Shown: one piece after another, positions 39,348 through 52,174 of the stretch
How positions within the stretch are numbered: the first letter of the stretch is position 1
Layout of the letters: each line of letters opens with the position of its first letter
Assembly (NCBI RefSeq): GCF_002925905.1
Contig: NZ_PRDB01000001.1
Location: forward strand, 868,001 to 932,000
DNA: 64,000 nucleotides
From: Klebsiella michiganensis
GTDB taxonomy: Bacteria > Pseudomonadota > Gammaproteobacteria > Enterobacterales > Enterobacteriaceae
Reading direction: 5' to 3'
The notes under the pieces: generated by a model
Databases searched by the model: none
What the model saw: only the letters and a program-made list of their open reading frames with translations
What the model was told of the DNA's origin: nothing
Translations under genes and position numbers: made by a program

Positions 39348-40715
39348 ATGATGACTATGCTTACCTCGCCCGCCATGACCCCTGCAAAAAATGAACAAAC
39401 ATCGCAACAAACGCATGAAAGAAGAAAGCTGCTCACCGTGCTGGGCTCCGGTCTTTCCGGCACAACGATTGAGTTCTATGACTTTTTTATCTACGGCACC
39501 GCCGCCGCGCTGGTGTTTCCGTCGCTGTTTTTTCCTAACCTCTCGCCGCTGATGGCGCTGCTGGTGTCCTTCCTGACGCTGTCGATTACCTTCGTCAGCC
39601 GGCCCATCGGGGCCATCGTATTTGGCCACTATGGCGATAAGATCGGCCGCAAAAAATCGCTGGTCCTGTCGCTGATGATTATGGGCATTTCGACTTTTTT
39701 CATAGGCTTAATCCCCAGCTACGACACCATAGGCAACGCCGCGCCGCTGATACTTATCTTTTTGCGCCTCTGCCAGGGCTTTGCCATCGGCGGCGAATGG
39801 GGTGGGGCGACGACGCTGATCACCGAGTATGCGCCGCGCCATCGCCGGGGCTTTTTCGGCACTTTTGTTCAGTTGGGCAACGTGCTTGGCCTGTTTATCG
39901 CCACAGGCGTTTTTGCGCTGGTGGTGATGCTGCCGGAGGATGACCTGATGTCCTGGGGCTGGCGCGTGCCTTTCCTGTTAAGCATCGCGCTGCTGTTTGT
40001 CGGGATGTTTATCCGCTCAAGGATCGAAGAGACGCCGGTGTTCCAGGAGAATCAGAAACAGCAGCAGAACGCGCCGAAAGCGGCGGAGCAGAAGTTTCCC
40101 ATTCTCACCGTACTCAAGCATCACCGTAAAGCGGTGTTCCTGGCGATGGGCATGCGCATGGGGGAGATTGTTCTGGGCTGGCTGACGGTGGCGTTCTTTA
40201 TGTCCTATGTGACAAGGGAACTCAACTTTACTCGCGAAACGGCGCTGAACGGGCTGCTGCTGGCCAGCTTTGTCGGCATTTTTACCTTTCCGTTCTTCGG
40301 CTGGCTGTCCGATAAAATTGGCCGCCGACCGGTCTATCTGGCCGGCGCCGCTATCACGCTAATCTTTGCCTTCCCGCTGTTCTGGATGATCGACTCTGGC
40401 TCGGTGAAGATGTTTATGTTCGCCACCACCTTCTGCTATTCCGTGGGGCTGGGCATGATGTTCAGCGTTCAGCCGGCCTTCTTTTCGGAGCTTTTTGACA
40501 CCAGCGTGCGCTATACCGGCGTCTCGCTCGGCTTCCAGCTGGCGAACATCGTCGGCGGCCTAACGCCGATGATTGGTACCTTGCTGCTGGTGTGGTCCGG
40601 CGGCGCATCGTGGCCCATCTCGCTGTTTCTCGCCTGCATGGCGCTGATTACCATCCTGTGCGTCTGCGTGACGCGGGAAAGCTATAACGATGAGCTTAAT
40701 GAGGTGAAGAAGTAG
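39348..40715 (+). CDS. MFS metabolite:H+ symporter (MHS family, ShiA/ProP type)
   Basis: This 455-residue carrier has the MHS signatures SGTTIEFYDFFIYGTAA at the first helix, FGHYGDKIGRKKSL (motif A), GFAIGGEWGGATTLITEYAP, and GWLSDKIGRRPVY in the second half. It probably imports an organic or sugar acid. AGAGGA 5 nt before the ATG supports the start; in-frame ATGs at the next codon and two codons further are alternatives. It is driven by a promoter with the LacI-type operator, divergent from the isomerase operon. Confidence 0.85.
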   Translation: MMTMLTSPAMTPAKNEQTSQQTHERRKLLTVLGSGLSGTTIEFYDFFIYGTAAALVFPSLFFPNLSPLMALLVSFLTLSITFVSRPIGAIVFGHYGDKIGRKKSLVLSLMIMGISTFFIGLIPSYDTIGNAAPLILIFLRLCQGFAIGGEWGGATTLITEYAPRHRRGFFGTFVQLGNVLGLFIATGVFALVVMLPEDDLMSWGWRVPFLLSIALLFVGMFIRSRIEETPVFQENQKQQQNAPKAAEQKFPILTVLKHHRKAVFLAMGMRMGEIVLGWLTVAFFMSYVTRELNFTRETALNGLLLASFVGIFTFPFFGWLSDKIGRRPVYLAGAAITLIFAFPLFWMIDSGSVKMFMFATTFCYSVGLGMMFSVQPAFFSELFDTSVRYTGVSLGFQLANIVGGLTPMIGTLLLVWSGGASWPISLFLACMALITILCVCVTRESYNDELNEVKK

Positions 40716-40756
40716 CCGGGGAGGGTTGCCCCGCCATGACCGGCGGGGTGGGCGTA

Positions 40757-42100
40757 TCAGAACAGATTAAATTTATATTCGATAATCACTTCCGAAGAGA
40801 GCGAGTTGGCCCGGCTGTAATGGCCGTCGGTAAGCACCGGCGTTTTGCCATTCATCTTATAGGACCAGCCCGGTCCGAACATCGCCCAGACGGTGAGATT
40901 TTTCAGTCTTGGGTGCGTCGGCACCCAGCGGCTGAAGGCGTTAATTTCCCCGGTACGGACGTGGTTGCCGCGGTAGTTAAACTGGGCGATGTTGCCGGCG
41001 AGACCGATCGCCAGCTCCGGCGTCAGGTTATAATCCGACATATTAGAGAGAACCAGCTCACCGTCGCGCATATAGTCGTTACCGGCGTAAGCCATTGAGA
41101 TAAAGGTCCCGCGCGAGTTTTTACTCATATGGCGCGGGTAGAAGCCCACTTCATTGGCCTTGTTCGCGTCGGTATAGCCCAGACCCCACTTGGTGCTCCA
41201 GTTGTCCGCCTGCCACTTCACATCCATGGCGATGTGCCAGGCGTCGTCGTCAAAGTCACGCTTATTCGCTGGCATCGCTTTATACTCGTCCAGCGCGTGA
41301 GTGGCGTAGACCTGAGTACCGATATTCAGCGCTTTTATCGGTTTAATATTGGTAAACAGAATATGGCGGCGCAGATAGTTATCGCTTTCACCATAGCCGT
41401 ACTGCATGTTCAGGTGCTCGCTTTGCCACAGAATATCGCCGCTGGCGATATGGTTAATGTACTGTCCGCTGTTGGTCTGGAAGCGTTTCTTATCCGGCGA
41501 GTTACGATCCATCGCGCTTTCGATGTACGCGCCGCGCAGCGTGAAGGGGCCGTAGTTCACCGCGCCGGTCCAGCCCAAATAGGTGGTCGGGGAGAGGCGG
41601 GTGGAGTTGGAGATGACGCCAAAGTTTTTCATCGTCTGCCAGCCCCAGCGGGCGTTCAGATGAGTGTCCGCCAGGCGATACTGTAGCTTGATGTTGCGTT
41701 GACCAAATTTGGAAAAGCCTTCAGCGTTGCTCTTTTTATTCCCGCTGCCGTTGTTATACAGCACGCCGCGGGAGTTAAAGTAATCGCTGGCGCCGAGCTT
41801 TACCGCTCCGTAGTAAGTGGCATCAAAGCCAATAATATCGGCAAAATAGCCGGACTGATAATCGACGGCGACGCCCTGACCCCAGGCGTTATGGACTTTC
41901 TTTGGCTCGGTCTCTTCTTCCTTAAGATATTTCCAGTAGTTTTTAAACGATAAATTCATATGGGACTGGCTGAATAACGGATCGTCGAGCACGGTATCGA
42001 TATAATCCCGCTCCTTCTGGCTGTTAGTGGTCGAAGCTGACCAGGCGCTGGCGGGAATAGCCAGCAGCATAATGGCGACTGTTGTCTTATTGATTTTCAT
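40757..42100 (-). CDS. OprD-family outer-membrane porin
   Basis: This 447-residue porin has a signal peptide (MKINKTTVAIMLLAIPASAW-SA) and OprD/ChiP-like features: an N-terminal DDPLFSQSHMNLSFKNYWKYL, WGQGVAVDYQSGYF, many aromatic amphipathic strands, and a C-terminal EYKFNLF. It allows a small acidic or sugar solute through the outer membrane. Its nearness to the MHS transporter suggests the same substrate. It is convergent with that gene and lacks the operator palindrome. Confidence 0.83.
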   Translation of the reverse strand: MKINKTTVAIMLLAIPASAWSASTTNSQKERDYIDTVLDDPLFSQSHMNLSFKNYWKYLKEEETEPKKVHNAWGQGVAVDYQSGYFADIIGFDATYYGAVKLGASDYFNSRGVLYNNGSGNKKSNAEGFSKFGQRNIKLQYRLADTHLNARWGWQTMKNFGVISNSTRLSPTTYLGWTGAVNYGPFTLRGAYIESAMDRNSPDKKRFQTNSGQYINHIASGDILWQSEHLNMQYGYGESDNYLRRHILFTNIKPIKALNIGTQVYATHALDEYKAMPANKRDFDDDAWHIAMDVKWQADNWSTKWGLGYTDANKANEVGFYPRHMSKNSRGTFISMAYAGNDYMRDGELVLSNMSDYNLTPELAIGLAGNIAQFNYRGNHVRTGEINAFSRWVPTHPRLKNLTVWAMFGPGWSYKMNGKTPVLTDGHYSRANSLSSEVIIEYKFNLF

Positions 42101-42184
42101 AATAAACCCCAGAGTAGGGACGCAGCGATCCAGGCGAGGTGTTTTCGCCTGAAGTCTGCCGTAATAAATAATTAAGCGTGGGTA

Positions 42185-42964
42185 TTATTTTTTATCGAGA
42201 GCCTGTTTTCCGGCTTCAACATATTTCATGGTGCCAATTTCTGGAACGGTATATTTGCCGTCTTTATAAACAATTTTAACCACCGCGGCATTGGCAAGCG
42301 GCTTGTTTTTCGCGTTATCGTCGGTTAAATCGGAAATCATAATCTGCATTGCGGTACCGGATGAAATTGCCAGCACGTTTTTATCGCCCCGGGCCTGCGC
42401 GTTTTCAACGATAGTATGCAGCGCTGCTTGGGTACGGGTTTTTACCTGCTGATAGTTTTCCGCCATACCCTTTGGGTCGGCCGCTGCCAGCGCGTTCTGG
42501 TTGGTATCGACGGCCAGGGTGCCCGCTTTCATTTGGCTGAACAGCGCAGCGCCGTCTTTAAGCCCCAGCTCTCTGGCGCCGGCGTCGGCCATATCTTTGT
42601 TATAGCCACCTTCGAAACCGCCGAAGAAGGCTTCCCGCAGGCCGCTGAGCTCAGTAAGTTTGTAATCACTTACTCCGGCTTGCTTAAGGATCACCTGCAT
42701 GGTTTCACGCTGACGTCCGGCATCGCTGGAATAGAAGCTATCAAACGGAATACCTTTAAGCCCCTCGCCGAGATAACGGGCGACGCGAATGCCGTCTTCG
42801 GTAAGCGGTGAGTCCGCCCAACCCTGCACGCGGTCAAACGTATTCAGCAGCGTTTTGCCATGACGGGCGAAATAGATATTCACGCCGTCATCGTTTTTAA
42901 CTTCCGCCGCAGAGCAGGTTGCCGCACCTGCCGCCATCATTAATGCTATTAGCCACTTCTTCAT
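42185..42964 (-). CDS. periplasmic histidine phosphatase (phosphoglycerate-mutase-like)
   Basis: This 259-residue protein starts at 42964 with a signal peptide (MKKWLIALMMAAGAATCSA-AE); GGTGGAG precedes this ATG. The catalytic RHG motif is FARHGKTLLN, followed by a second basic segment (SSDAGRQRETM), the acid region ELSGLREAFFGGFEGG, and SSGTAM in place of the usual second His motif. It should remove phosphate from a small molecule in the periplasm. Its leader carries a BglG-type antiterminator site and terminator. Confidence 0.82.
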   Translation of the reverse strand: MKKWLIALMMAAGAATCSAAEVKNDDGVNIYFARHGKTLLNTFDRVQGWADSPLTEDGIRVARYLGEGLKGIPFDSFYSSDAGRQRETMQVILKQAGVSDYKLTELSGLREAFFGGFEGGYNKDMADAGARELGLKDGAALFSQMKAGTLAVDTNQNALAAADPKGMAENYQQVKTRTQAALHTIVENAQARGDKNVLAISSGTAMQIMISDLTDDNAKNKPLANAAVVKIVYKDGKYTVPEIGTMKYVEAGKQALDKK

Positions 42965-42997
42965 ATAACGCTCCACCTGAATGGTCTTTTTATAAGC

Positions 42998-43075
42998 AAA
43001 AAAAAACCTACGTCAGATATTCGACGCGAAGCATAAATAAGATTATGTTCGCTCGAACGTCTATAACGTAGGTTT
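42998..43075 (-). terminator. leader terminator of the histidine phosphatase gene
   Basis: On the minus strand a long hairpin with outer arms AAACCTACGT (43075-43066) and ACGTAGGTTT (43013-43004) and further inner pairing (TTCGAGCGAA with TTCGCGTCGAA) is followed by nine U residues (43006-42998). It lies about 33 nt before the start codon, in the leader and not after a gene. Confidence 0.85.
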
Positions 43076-43100
43076 CGCCTGTTCTAAACAGTAACAATCC
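43070..43100 (-). promoter_or_regulatory. BglG/LicT-type RNA antiterminator site (RAT)
   Basis: The minus strand reads GGATTGTTACTG, a short loop, then ACAGGCGAAACCT. This matches the RAT bound by BglG/SacY/LicT antiterminators as recalled from the E. coli bgl leader. It overlaps the 5' arm of the terminator (AAACCT), so RAT and terminator are mutually exclusive. Confidence 0.82.
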
Positions 43101-43339
43101 AACAAGGGCGACGTTAGCATTAATTATGAGAAAAGACATCCTCTATTTATTATGAATGTCAATAAATGTGATCGTCTTCATGGAGGTAATTTTGTCGATT
43201 GAGTTGTATCTTAAGTTTAATTTTCAGATTAATTAGCAGTTTTCGGCTTAAATAATTTTAGAGGATTGATCTCCGTCACAGAATAATGATGTTCGGGCTG
43301 GACTCTTTTACGCTCTGGCGTTATTTTCCCAGCACTCTG

Positions 43340-43367
43340 GGATTGTTACTGACCACAGGCAAAACCT
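43340..43367 (+). promoter_or_regulatory. BglG/LicT-type RNA antiterminator site (RAT)
   Basis: GGATTGTTACTG-ACC-ACAGGCAAAACCT follows the RAT pattern (GGATTGTTACTG, loop, GCAGGCAAAACCT). Its last 7 bases lie in the 5' arm of the terminator hairpin, the standard arrangement for protein-dependent antitermination. Confidence 0.87.
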
Positions 43368-43419
43368 AAGACCCCTGTCCGCCAATTTGGCGTGCGGCAG
43401 GAGTCTTAGGTTTTTTTTT
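43361..43419 (+). terminator. leader terminator of the SurE-like gene
   Basis: Arms AAAACCTAAGAC (43361-43372) and GTCTTAGGTTTT (43403-43414), with inner pairs CCTG/CAGG and CCGCC/GGCG, are followed by nine T residues (43411-43419). It lies 38 nt before the start codon with no upstream gene on this strand, so it is an attenuator. Confidence 0.88.
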
Positions 43420-43456
43420 GCGCCTAAGAAATACCTCTGCTACCCAACAAGGAGTG

Positions 43457-44335
43457 ATGATGAGAACGAAAATCCTGACTGCCGCCATTCTGGCGTTATC
43501 TGCCGCTGGCGTACAGGCTGCTGAAAAACCGCTGAAAATACTGCTGGTTAACGATGATGGCTGCCAGTCTGTGGGGACCACTTCGCTGCAGGAAAAACTG
43601 ACGGCCAAAGGGTATGACGTCTGGATGGTGGCGCCGGCAACGAATCAGAGCGGTATCGGGTCGGCAATTACCTTTAAAACGGGTAAAGTTTTTGATGTCA
43701 AAAAAGCCGCTGACAAACGCTACTGCTTCCCTGGAACTCCTGCCGATGCGCTGGATTTTGGCCTGTGGGGCGTACTGAAAGACGCGCCGCCGGATCTGGT
43801 GATTTCGGGCGTCAACGATGGTCCCAATACCGGTATGGCGCAGGTTAACTCCGGCACCGTGAGCGCCGCGGCCCGCGCCGTACGCTACGGTTTCCCGGCG
43901 ATTGCCGCCAGCATTGGCTACCGCTTCACGGAAGAAGAGATGAAGAACAAATGGCCGAGCACGCATAAGTACTGGCCTGATTCGGTGGATTATGTCGTCT
44001 CGTTGGTGGATAAACTTAACGCCGCGCATAAACCGGGAAGCCCGATTATGCCGCAGGGGGCCGGGTTAAGCATTAACTATCCGCCGCTGCCGTCGGCTGA
44101 AATTAAGGGCGTTCATTATATTGAGAATGAACAATTCCCTGTGCCGCAGATTGGTTATGAACTTCTGGCGGACGGTACCGCCAAACAGACGATGAATCCG
44201 GAGGCGATGAAACCGGCGGAAGGGGATAATGACTCGGGCTGGCTCAACAAAGGATATATTACTTACACCCTGTTTGATGGTTCATGGAACGCGCCGCACT
44301 ACCAGGCGCAGTTTGAGGCGCTGCTCGGTAAATGA
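43457..44335 (+). CDS. exported SurE-like 5'/3'-nucleotidase
   Basis: This protein of about 292 residues belongs to the SurE family with the metal-binding LLVNDDGCQS near the N-terminus, the NQSG segment, and SGVNDGPNTG. Most SurE proteins are cytoplasmic and about 250 residues; this one has a signal peptide (MRTKILTAAILALSAAGVQA-AE). It should hydrolyse nucleotides or other phosphomonoesters in the periplasm. The start at 43457 (or the next ATG, 43460) is supported by AAGGAG. It is divergent from the histidine phosphatase, with the same kind of leader control. Confidence 0.85.
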   Translation: MMRTKILTAAILALSAAGVQAAEKPLKILLVNDDGCQSVGTTSLQEKLTAKGYDVWMVAPATNQSGIGSAITFKTGKVFDVKKAADKRYCFPGTPADALDFGLWGVLKDAPPDLVISGVNDGPNTGMAQVNSGTVSAAARAVRYGFPAIAASIGYRFTEEEMKNKWPSTHKYWPDSVDYVVSLVDKLNAAHKPGSPIMPQGAGLSINYPPLPSAEIKGVHYIENEQFPVPQIGYELLADGTAKQTMNPEAMKPAEGDNDSGWLNKGYITYTLFDGSWNAPHYQAQFEALLGK

Positions 44336-44353
44336 TGCTGTAGCGATAGTAAA

Positions 44354-44384
44354 GAAGAAGGCGCGGGCTCCGCGCCTTCTTTAT
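44354..44384. terminator. bidirectional terminator between surE-like gene and roxA
   Basis: GAAGGCGCGG-GCT-CCGCGCCTTC is followed by TTTAT; the other strand has a matching run. It serves the two convergent genes. Confidence 0.85.
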
Positions 44385-44403
44385 ATGAACCGATGATGAA
44401 GTG

Positions 44404-45528
44404 CTATTCGTCGAAGAACCAGTAGCCCTGGTTAATCAGGCGGGTCAGATCGGCGATAAAAGCCGGATTGCGCAGCGCGGCCTCGCCTAGCTCCTCTTTA
44501 CCCAGCAGGGTATAGCGGCACAGCGCGTCCAGAGCCGCGGGATCGGTTGGCTCCAGCTGTTCGCTATTCACAAAGAAGCTGTCGCCGATGTGCAGTACAC
44601 GCAGGCCGCTCAGACGAGTCAGCATTTCACCGCCCGCCAGCGCGTCGACAATCTCCTCTTCTTCAAAAGGCGGTTCAGCGGGCGCAATATCCAGCTCGTG
44701 GCGCGGCGTGGTGGCAAAACGCCCAAACCAGCGGCGGAAATCTTCCGGCTGGCTAATCATCTCGATCATCATGCCGCGCAGGCGTTCCAGTTCATACTCT
44801 TCTACCCGTCCCGGATGTTCGCGGCAGGTCAAATCCGGATCGCTGTAGTGCTCGCCGCCGAGATCGTTTTCCAGCGCGTAATCGGCAAAGCTGCTGATCA
44901 AATCGCGGCCGTTTGGCCCACGGAAGCCGACGGAGTAGTTCAGCGCCGTTTCGTGAGTGATTCCGTCGTGCGGGAATCCGGGCGGAATGTACAGAATATC
45001 GCCAGGTTCCAGATCTTCATCAATGATCGGCGGGAACGGGTCGACGTGCAGCAGCGCCGGATGCGGGCAGAACTGACGCATCGGTAGCTTATCGCCCACG
45101 CGCCAGCGGCGGCTGCCCATGCCCTGAATAATAAAGACGTCGTACTGGTCGATATGCGGGCCCACGCCGCCGCCCGGTACGGAAAAGGAGATCATCAGAT
45201 CGTCTAAACGCCAGTCCGGCAGCACGCGGAAGGGGCGCACCAGTTCAGCGGCGGGCATATGCCAGTGGTTTACCGCCTGAGCCAGGAGCGACCAGCCGGT
45301 TTCGCCCAGGCCATCAAAATGTTCAAACGGCCCGTTGCTGGCCTGCCATTGACCGTTCTTGAGGCTCACCAGTCGACTATCGACTTCCGGTTCCATGGCC
45401 AGCCCGGCCAGCTCATCCGGCGTAATCGGATCGACGAAATTCGCGAAAGCCTTCTTTAATACGACCGGCTGCTTTTGCCAGTACTTTTCTAAAAACTCGG
45501 GCCAGTTAATGTTGAGTTGATAAGCCAT
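44404..45528 (-). CDS. roxA: ribosomal protein L16 arginine 3-hydroxylase RoxA (YcfD)
   Basis: This Fe(II)/2-oxoglutarate-dependent JmjC-type oxygenase of about 374 residues hydroxylates an arginine of ribosomal protein L16. The iron-binding set is visible: HxD in GPHIDQYDVF (about residue 125) and the distal His in PPGFPHDGITHE. A C-terminal winged-helix-like domain follows. Start 45528 (MAYQLNINWPEFLEKYW) matches E. coli YcfD; a longer frame begins at 45582. Confidence 0.93.
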   Translation of the reverse strand: MAYQLNINWPEFLEKYWQKQPVVLKKAFANFVDPITPDELAGLAMEPEVDSRLVSLKNGQWQASNGPFEHFDGLGETGWSLLAQAVNHWHMPAAELVRPFRVLPDWRLDDLMISFSVPGGGVGPHIDQYDVFIIQGMGSRRWRVGDKLPMRQFCPHPALLHVDPFPPIIDEDLEPGDILYIPPGFPHDGITHETALNYSVGFRGPNGRDLISSFADYALENDLGGEHYSDPDLTCREHPGRVEEYELERLRGMMIEMISQPEDFRRWFGRFATTPRHELDIAPAEPPFEEEEIVDALAGGEMLTRLSGLRVLHIGDSFFVNSEQLEPTDPAALDALCRYTLLGKEELGEAALRNPAFIADLTRLINQGYWFFDE

Positions 45529-45811
45529 AGGTTCATACCAATAAGAAGAAACGGGCCTGATTATAGAAATATGCACCCTCAAGCCGCTTTGTCATGGGTC
45601 AAGGCTGGTGCTTAATTCATCATCTGAAGTCACGACGCGGTAAGAGAGGGGGAAACGTAAAGCGGATAACGTTGATTTTCGCAAAATGTCGCTTTTGCCT
45701 GAATTCGCTGCAGCCCGCGTGGCATCTGGCTTTTCCCCATTTTTTCTGGCGTGGAGGGAGGGTGAGAAGTTTAAATTATGAGCGTTTGATAAGTTTTTTG
45801 TATTTTAAGGG

Positions 45812-45839
45812 TTGCTATATCCCGGCAGCTCCCTATAAT
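45812..45839 (+). promoter_or_regulatory. rrn P1 promoter
   Basis: TTGCTA, a 16-bp spacer and TATAAT are followed by a GC-rich discriminator (GCGCTCCC), with an A/T-rich UP-like region upstream. This is the layout of enterobacterial rrn P1. Confidence 0.85.
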
Positions 45840-45920
45840 GCGCTCCCACTGACACGGCAGATGTGAATCACTTCACAAACAACCGGGTCGGTTGAAGAGA
45901 AAAAATCCTGAAATAACGGG

Positions 45921-45948
45921 TTGACTCTGAAAGAGGAAAGCGTAATAT
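45921..45948 (+). promoter_or_regulatory. rrn P2 promoter
   Basis: TTGACT, a 16-bp spacer and TAATAT lie about 110 bp after P1, as in E. coli rrn operons. Confidence 0.85.
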
Positions 45949-45986
45949 ACGCCACCTCGCAACGGTGAGCGAAAGCCGCGTTGCAC

Positions 45987-45998
45987 TGCTCTTTAACA
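45987..45998 (+). promoter_or_regulatory. boxA antitermination site in rrn leader
   Basis: TGCTCTTTAACA is the Nus-factor boxA that makes rRNA transcription resistant to Rho. Confidence 0.9.
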
Positions 45999-46130
45999 AT
46001 TTATCAGACAATCTGTGTGGGCACTCAAAGTGACATGGATTCTTAACGTCCTCGGACGAAAAATGAATACCAAGTCTCTGAGTGAACATACGTAATTCAT
46101 TACGAAGTTTAATTCACGAGCATCAAACTT

Positions 46131-47670
<1,540 letters not shown>

Positions 47671-47757
47671 CCTTAAAGAACCTGCCTTTGTAGTGCTCAC
47701 ACAGATTGTCTGATAGATGTAAAGAAGCAAGACGGCTGCGAAGTCGCGACACCTCGT

Positions 47758-47832
47758 GTCCCCTTCGTCTAGCGGTTAGGACTCCGCCCTTTCACGGCGG
47801 CAACAGGGGTTCGAATCCCCTAGGGGACGCCA
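47758..47832 (+). tRNA. tRNA-Glu (anticodon TTC)
   Basis: A 75-nt tRNA in the 16S-23S spacer; loop CTTTCAC gives anticodon TTC; CCA is encoded. The D-loop is one base shorter than in E. coli gltT. Confidence 0.97.
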
Positions 47833-47905
47833 CTTGCTGGCTGTGAGTGAAAGGCACAACCAACCGATATCTCAAAACTCATCTTCGGGTGACGTTTGAG
47901 ATATT

Positions 47906-47917
47906 TGCTCTTTAAAA
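47906..47917 (+). promoter_or_regulatory. boxA in 16S-23S spacer
   Basis: TGCTCTTTAAAA is the second Nus-dependent boxA before the 23S gene. Confidence 0.8.
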
Positions 47918-48022
47918 ATCTGGATCAAGCTGAAAATTGAAACGACACACTGTTCAAGTGTGTTCGAGTCTCTCAAATTTTCGCGACACGACGATGTTTT
48001 ACGAAACATCTTCGGGTTGTGA

Positions 48023-50928
<2,906 letters not shown>

Positions 50929-51033
50929 ACAACGCCGAAGATGTTTTGGCGGATTGAGAAGATAACAATTTCAGCTTAGATTACAGATTTTCGGGAACGA
51001 AAGATAAAAGATTCGTTTCTGACAACAGAATTT

Positions 51034-51152
51034 GCCTGGCGGCACTAGCGCGGTGGTCCCACCTGACCCCATGCCGAACTCAGAAGTGAAACGCCGTAGC
51101 GCCGATGGTAGTGTGGGGTCTCCCCATGTGAGAGTAGGGAACTGCCAGGCAT
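51034..51152 (+). rRNA. rrf: 5S ribosomal RNA
   Basis: From TGCCTGGCGGCACTAGCG to ACTGCCAGGCAT, about 119 nt, with ends that pair to form helix I. Confidence 0.97.
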
Positions 51153-51165
51153 CAAACAAGTGAAG

Positions 51166-51191
51166 AGCCCATCCTGACGGATGGGCTTTTT
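51166..51191 (+). terminator. rrn terminator
   Basis: AGCCCATCC-TGAC-GGATGGGCT is followed by TTTT, 14 nt after the 5S end. Confidence 0.93.
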
Positions 51192-51817
51192 GCGTTTTTG
51201 TCGTCTGAGAAATCCGTATTAAAGCCCGGCAAGGATCCTTTACCAGACCTTTTTCACGATAGGGCATCCGCAGTACTTAAGCGAAATAAGTATATATCGC
51301 TTTGAAATAAAAGGTTTTTTGAACTTTACCTGGCGTCACAACGAGAGCGATGAATTGTGCGGAGAGCTTGCCGGCAAAACTACTGAAAGCCGTGACGGCG
51401 AATAGCATAGATCTATTTAAACTCAATTATTTATCGAAAACTCATCTACAAAGAATTTATTTTGTGAATAAAATAATTAGCATGAACGTTATATGAAAAT
51501 AAAAATAGAGATAAACGCGTTTCTGAATATTAAACAGGAATTATATTAAGAATATTACCCGCATAACGCTTAAGTTATTCTAAAGTCATCAGGTTAACAA
51601 ATAGATACGAAACCCTCTCCCCTGCCGAGCACACAGGCATAACAGCTGGACTTTTTCTGCGAAATGACTTAGTGTCCTTAACACTTTGTTAACTCGATCT
51701 GGTTTAAGTTAATTCAAATTTGCTAAAAACATAGGGTGCATTGCCTGTATGGAAGCTAACCCGGTAACGTCTTTTGACGAATAGTGCATGTTACCGGCTG
51801 GCAATATGAGAATATAA
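51192..51817. other. AT-rich intergenic region after rrn; no gene seen
   Basis: This 626-bp stretch is notably A/T-rich around 51400-51560. It holds no recognisable gene or RNA. It must contain the promoter of the small membrane protein gene. Confidence 0.4.
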
Positions 51818-52135
51818 ATGAAATTTCTGATTAACTGGCCTCCTTTGCGCCAACTGATACATTATATCCGGGAGCGTTTTACCTTTCTGGTCCTGCTCTG
51901 CTGGCCGGCGATCATCTGGCTGGTTTGCCGGGCGCTTGTCTGGTTAACGGATGGATTAATGGTTCTTCTGGGTAAACCCACCGACCACTCGTTTACCGTG
52001 TATCTTCAGCCGCTTATGACGCTAAGTGCGCTGCTGAGAATTTCCGTCAGCTGGGTGCTGCTGCTGTTTATCCTGTTCAGCATGGCGATGGGATTCACCT
52101 GGGCTCTGCGGCGCTTTATGAATCGCCATAAATAA
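51818..52135 (+). CDS. small integral membrane protein, unknown
   Basis: This 105-residue protein has two strong hydrophobic segments (FTFLVLLCWPAIIWLVCRALVWLTDGLMVLL and ISVSWVLLLFILFSMAMGFTWAL) separated by a polar loop. Its C-terminus is basic (RRFMNRHK), probably cytoplasmic. I do not recognise the family. It is convergent with the yhhJ gene and has no partner in an operon. Confidence 0.6.
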   Translation: MKFLINWPPLRQLIHYIRERFTFLVLLCWPAIIWLVCRALVWLTDGLMVLLGKPTDHSFTVYLQPLMTLSALLRISVSWVLLLFILFSMAMGFTWALRRFMNRHK

Positions 52136-52174
52136 CGCCGATGCCGCGACCGGCAGAGCGACATCGGTATTGCC

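Noticed and set aside
42998..43075. integron attC-like site or IS end
   Set aside because: The flanking motifs do not fit attC core sites, and the overlap with a RAT sequence plus a U9 tract identifies a terminator.
43289..43369. 26-codon leader peptide ending inside the surE-like leader hairpin
   Set aside because: It has no ribosome site and no run of regulatory codons; the RAT explains the hairpin better. A 19-codon frame on the other strand (43120-43061) was rejected for the same reason.
45594..45866. 90-aa reading frame upstream of the rrn operon
   Set aside because: It overlaps the rrn P1 promoter and UP region and has no recognisable protein features.
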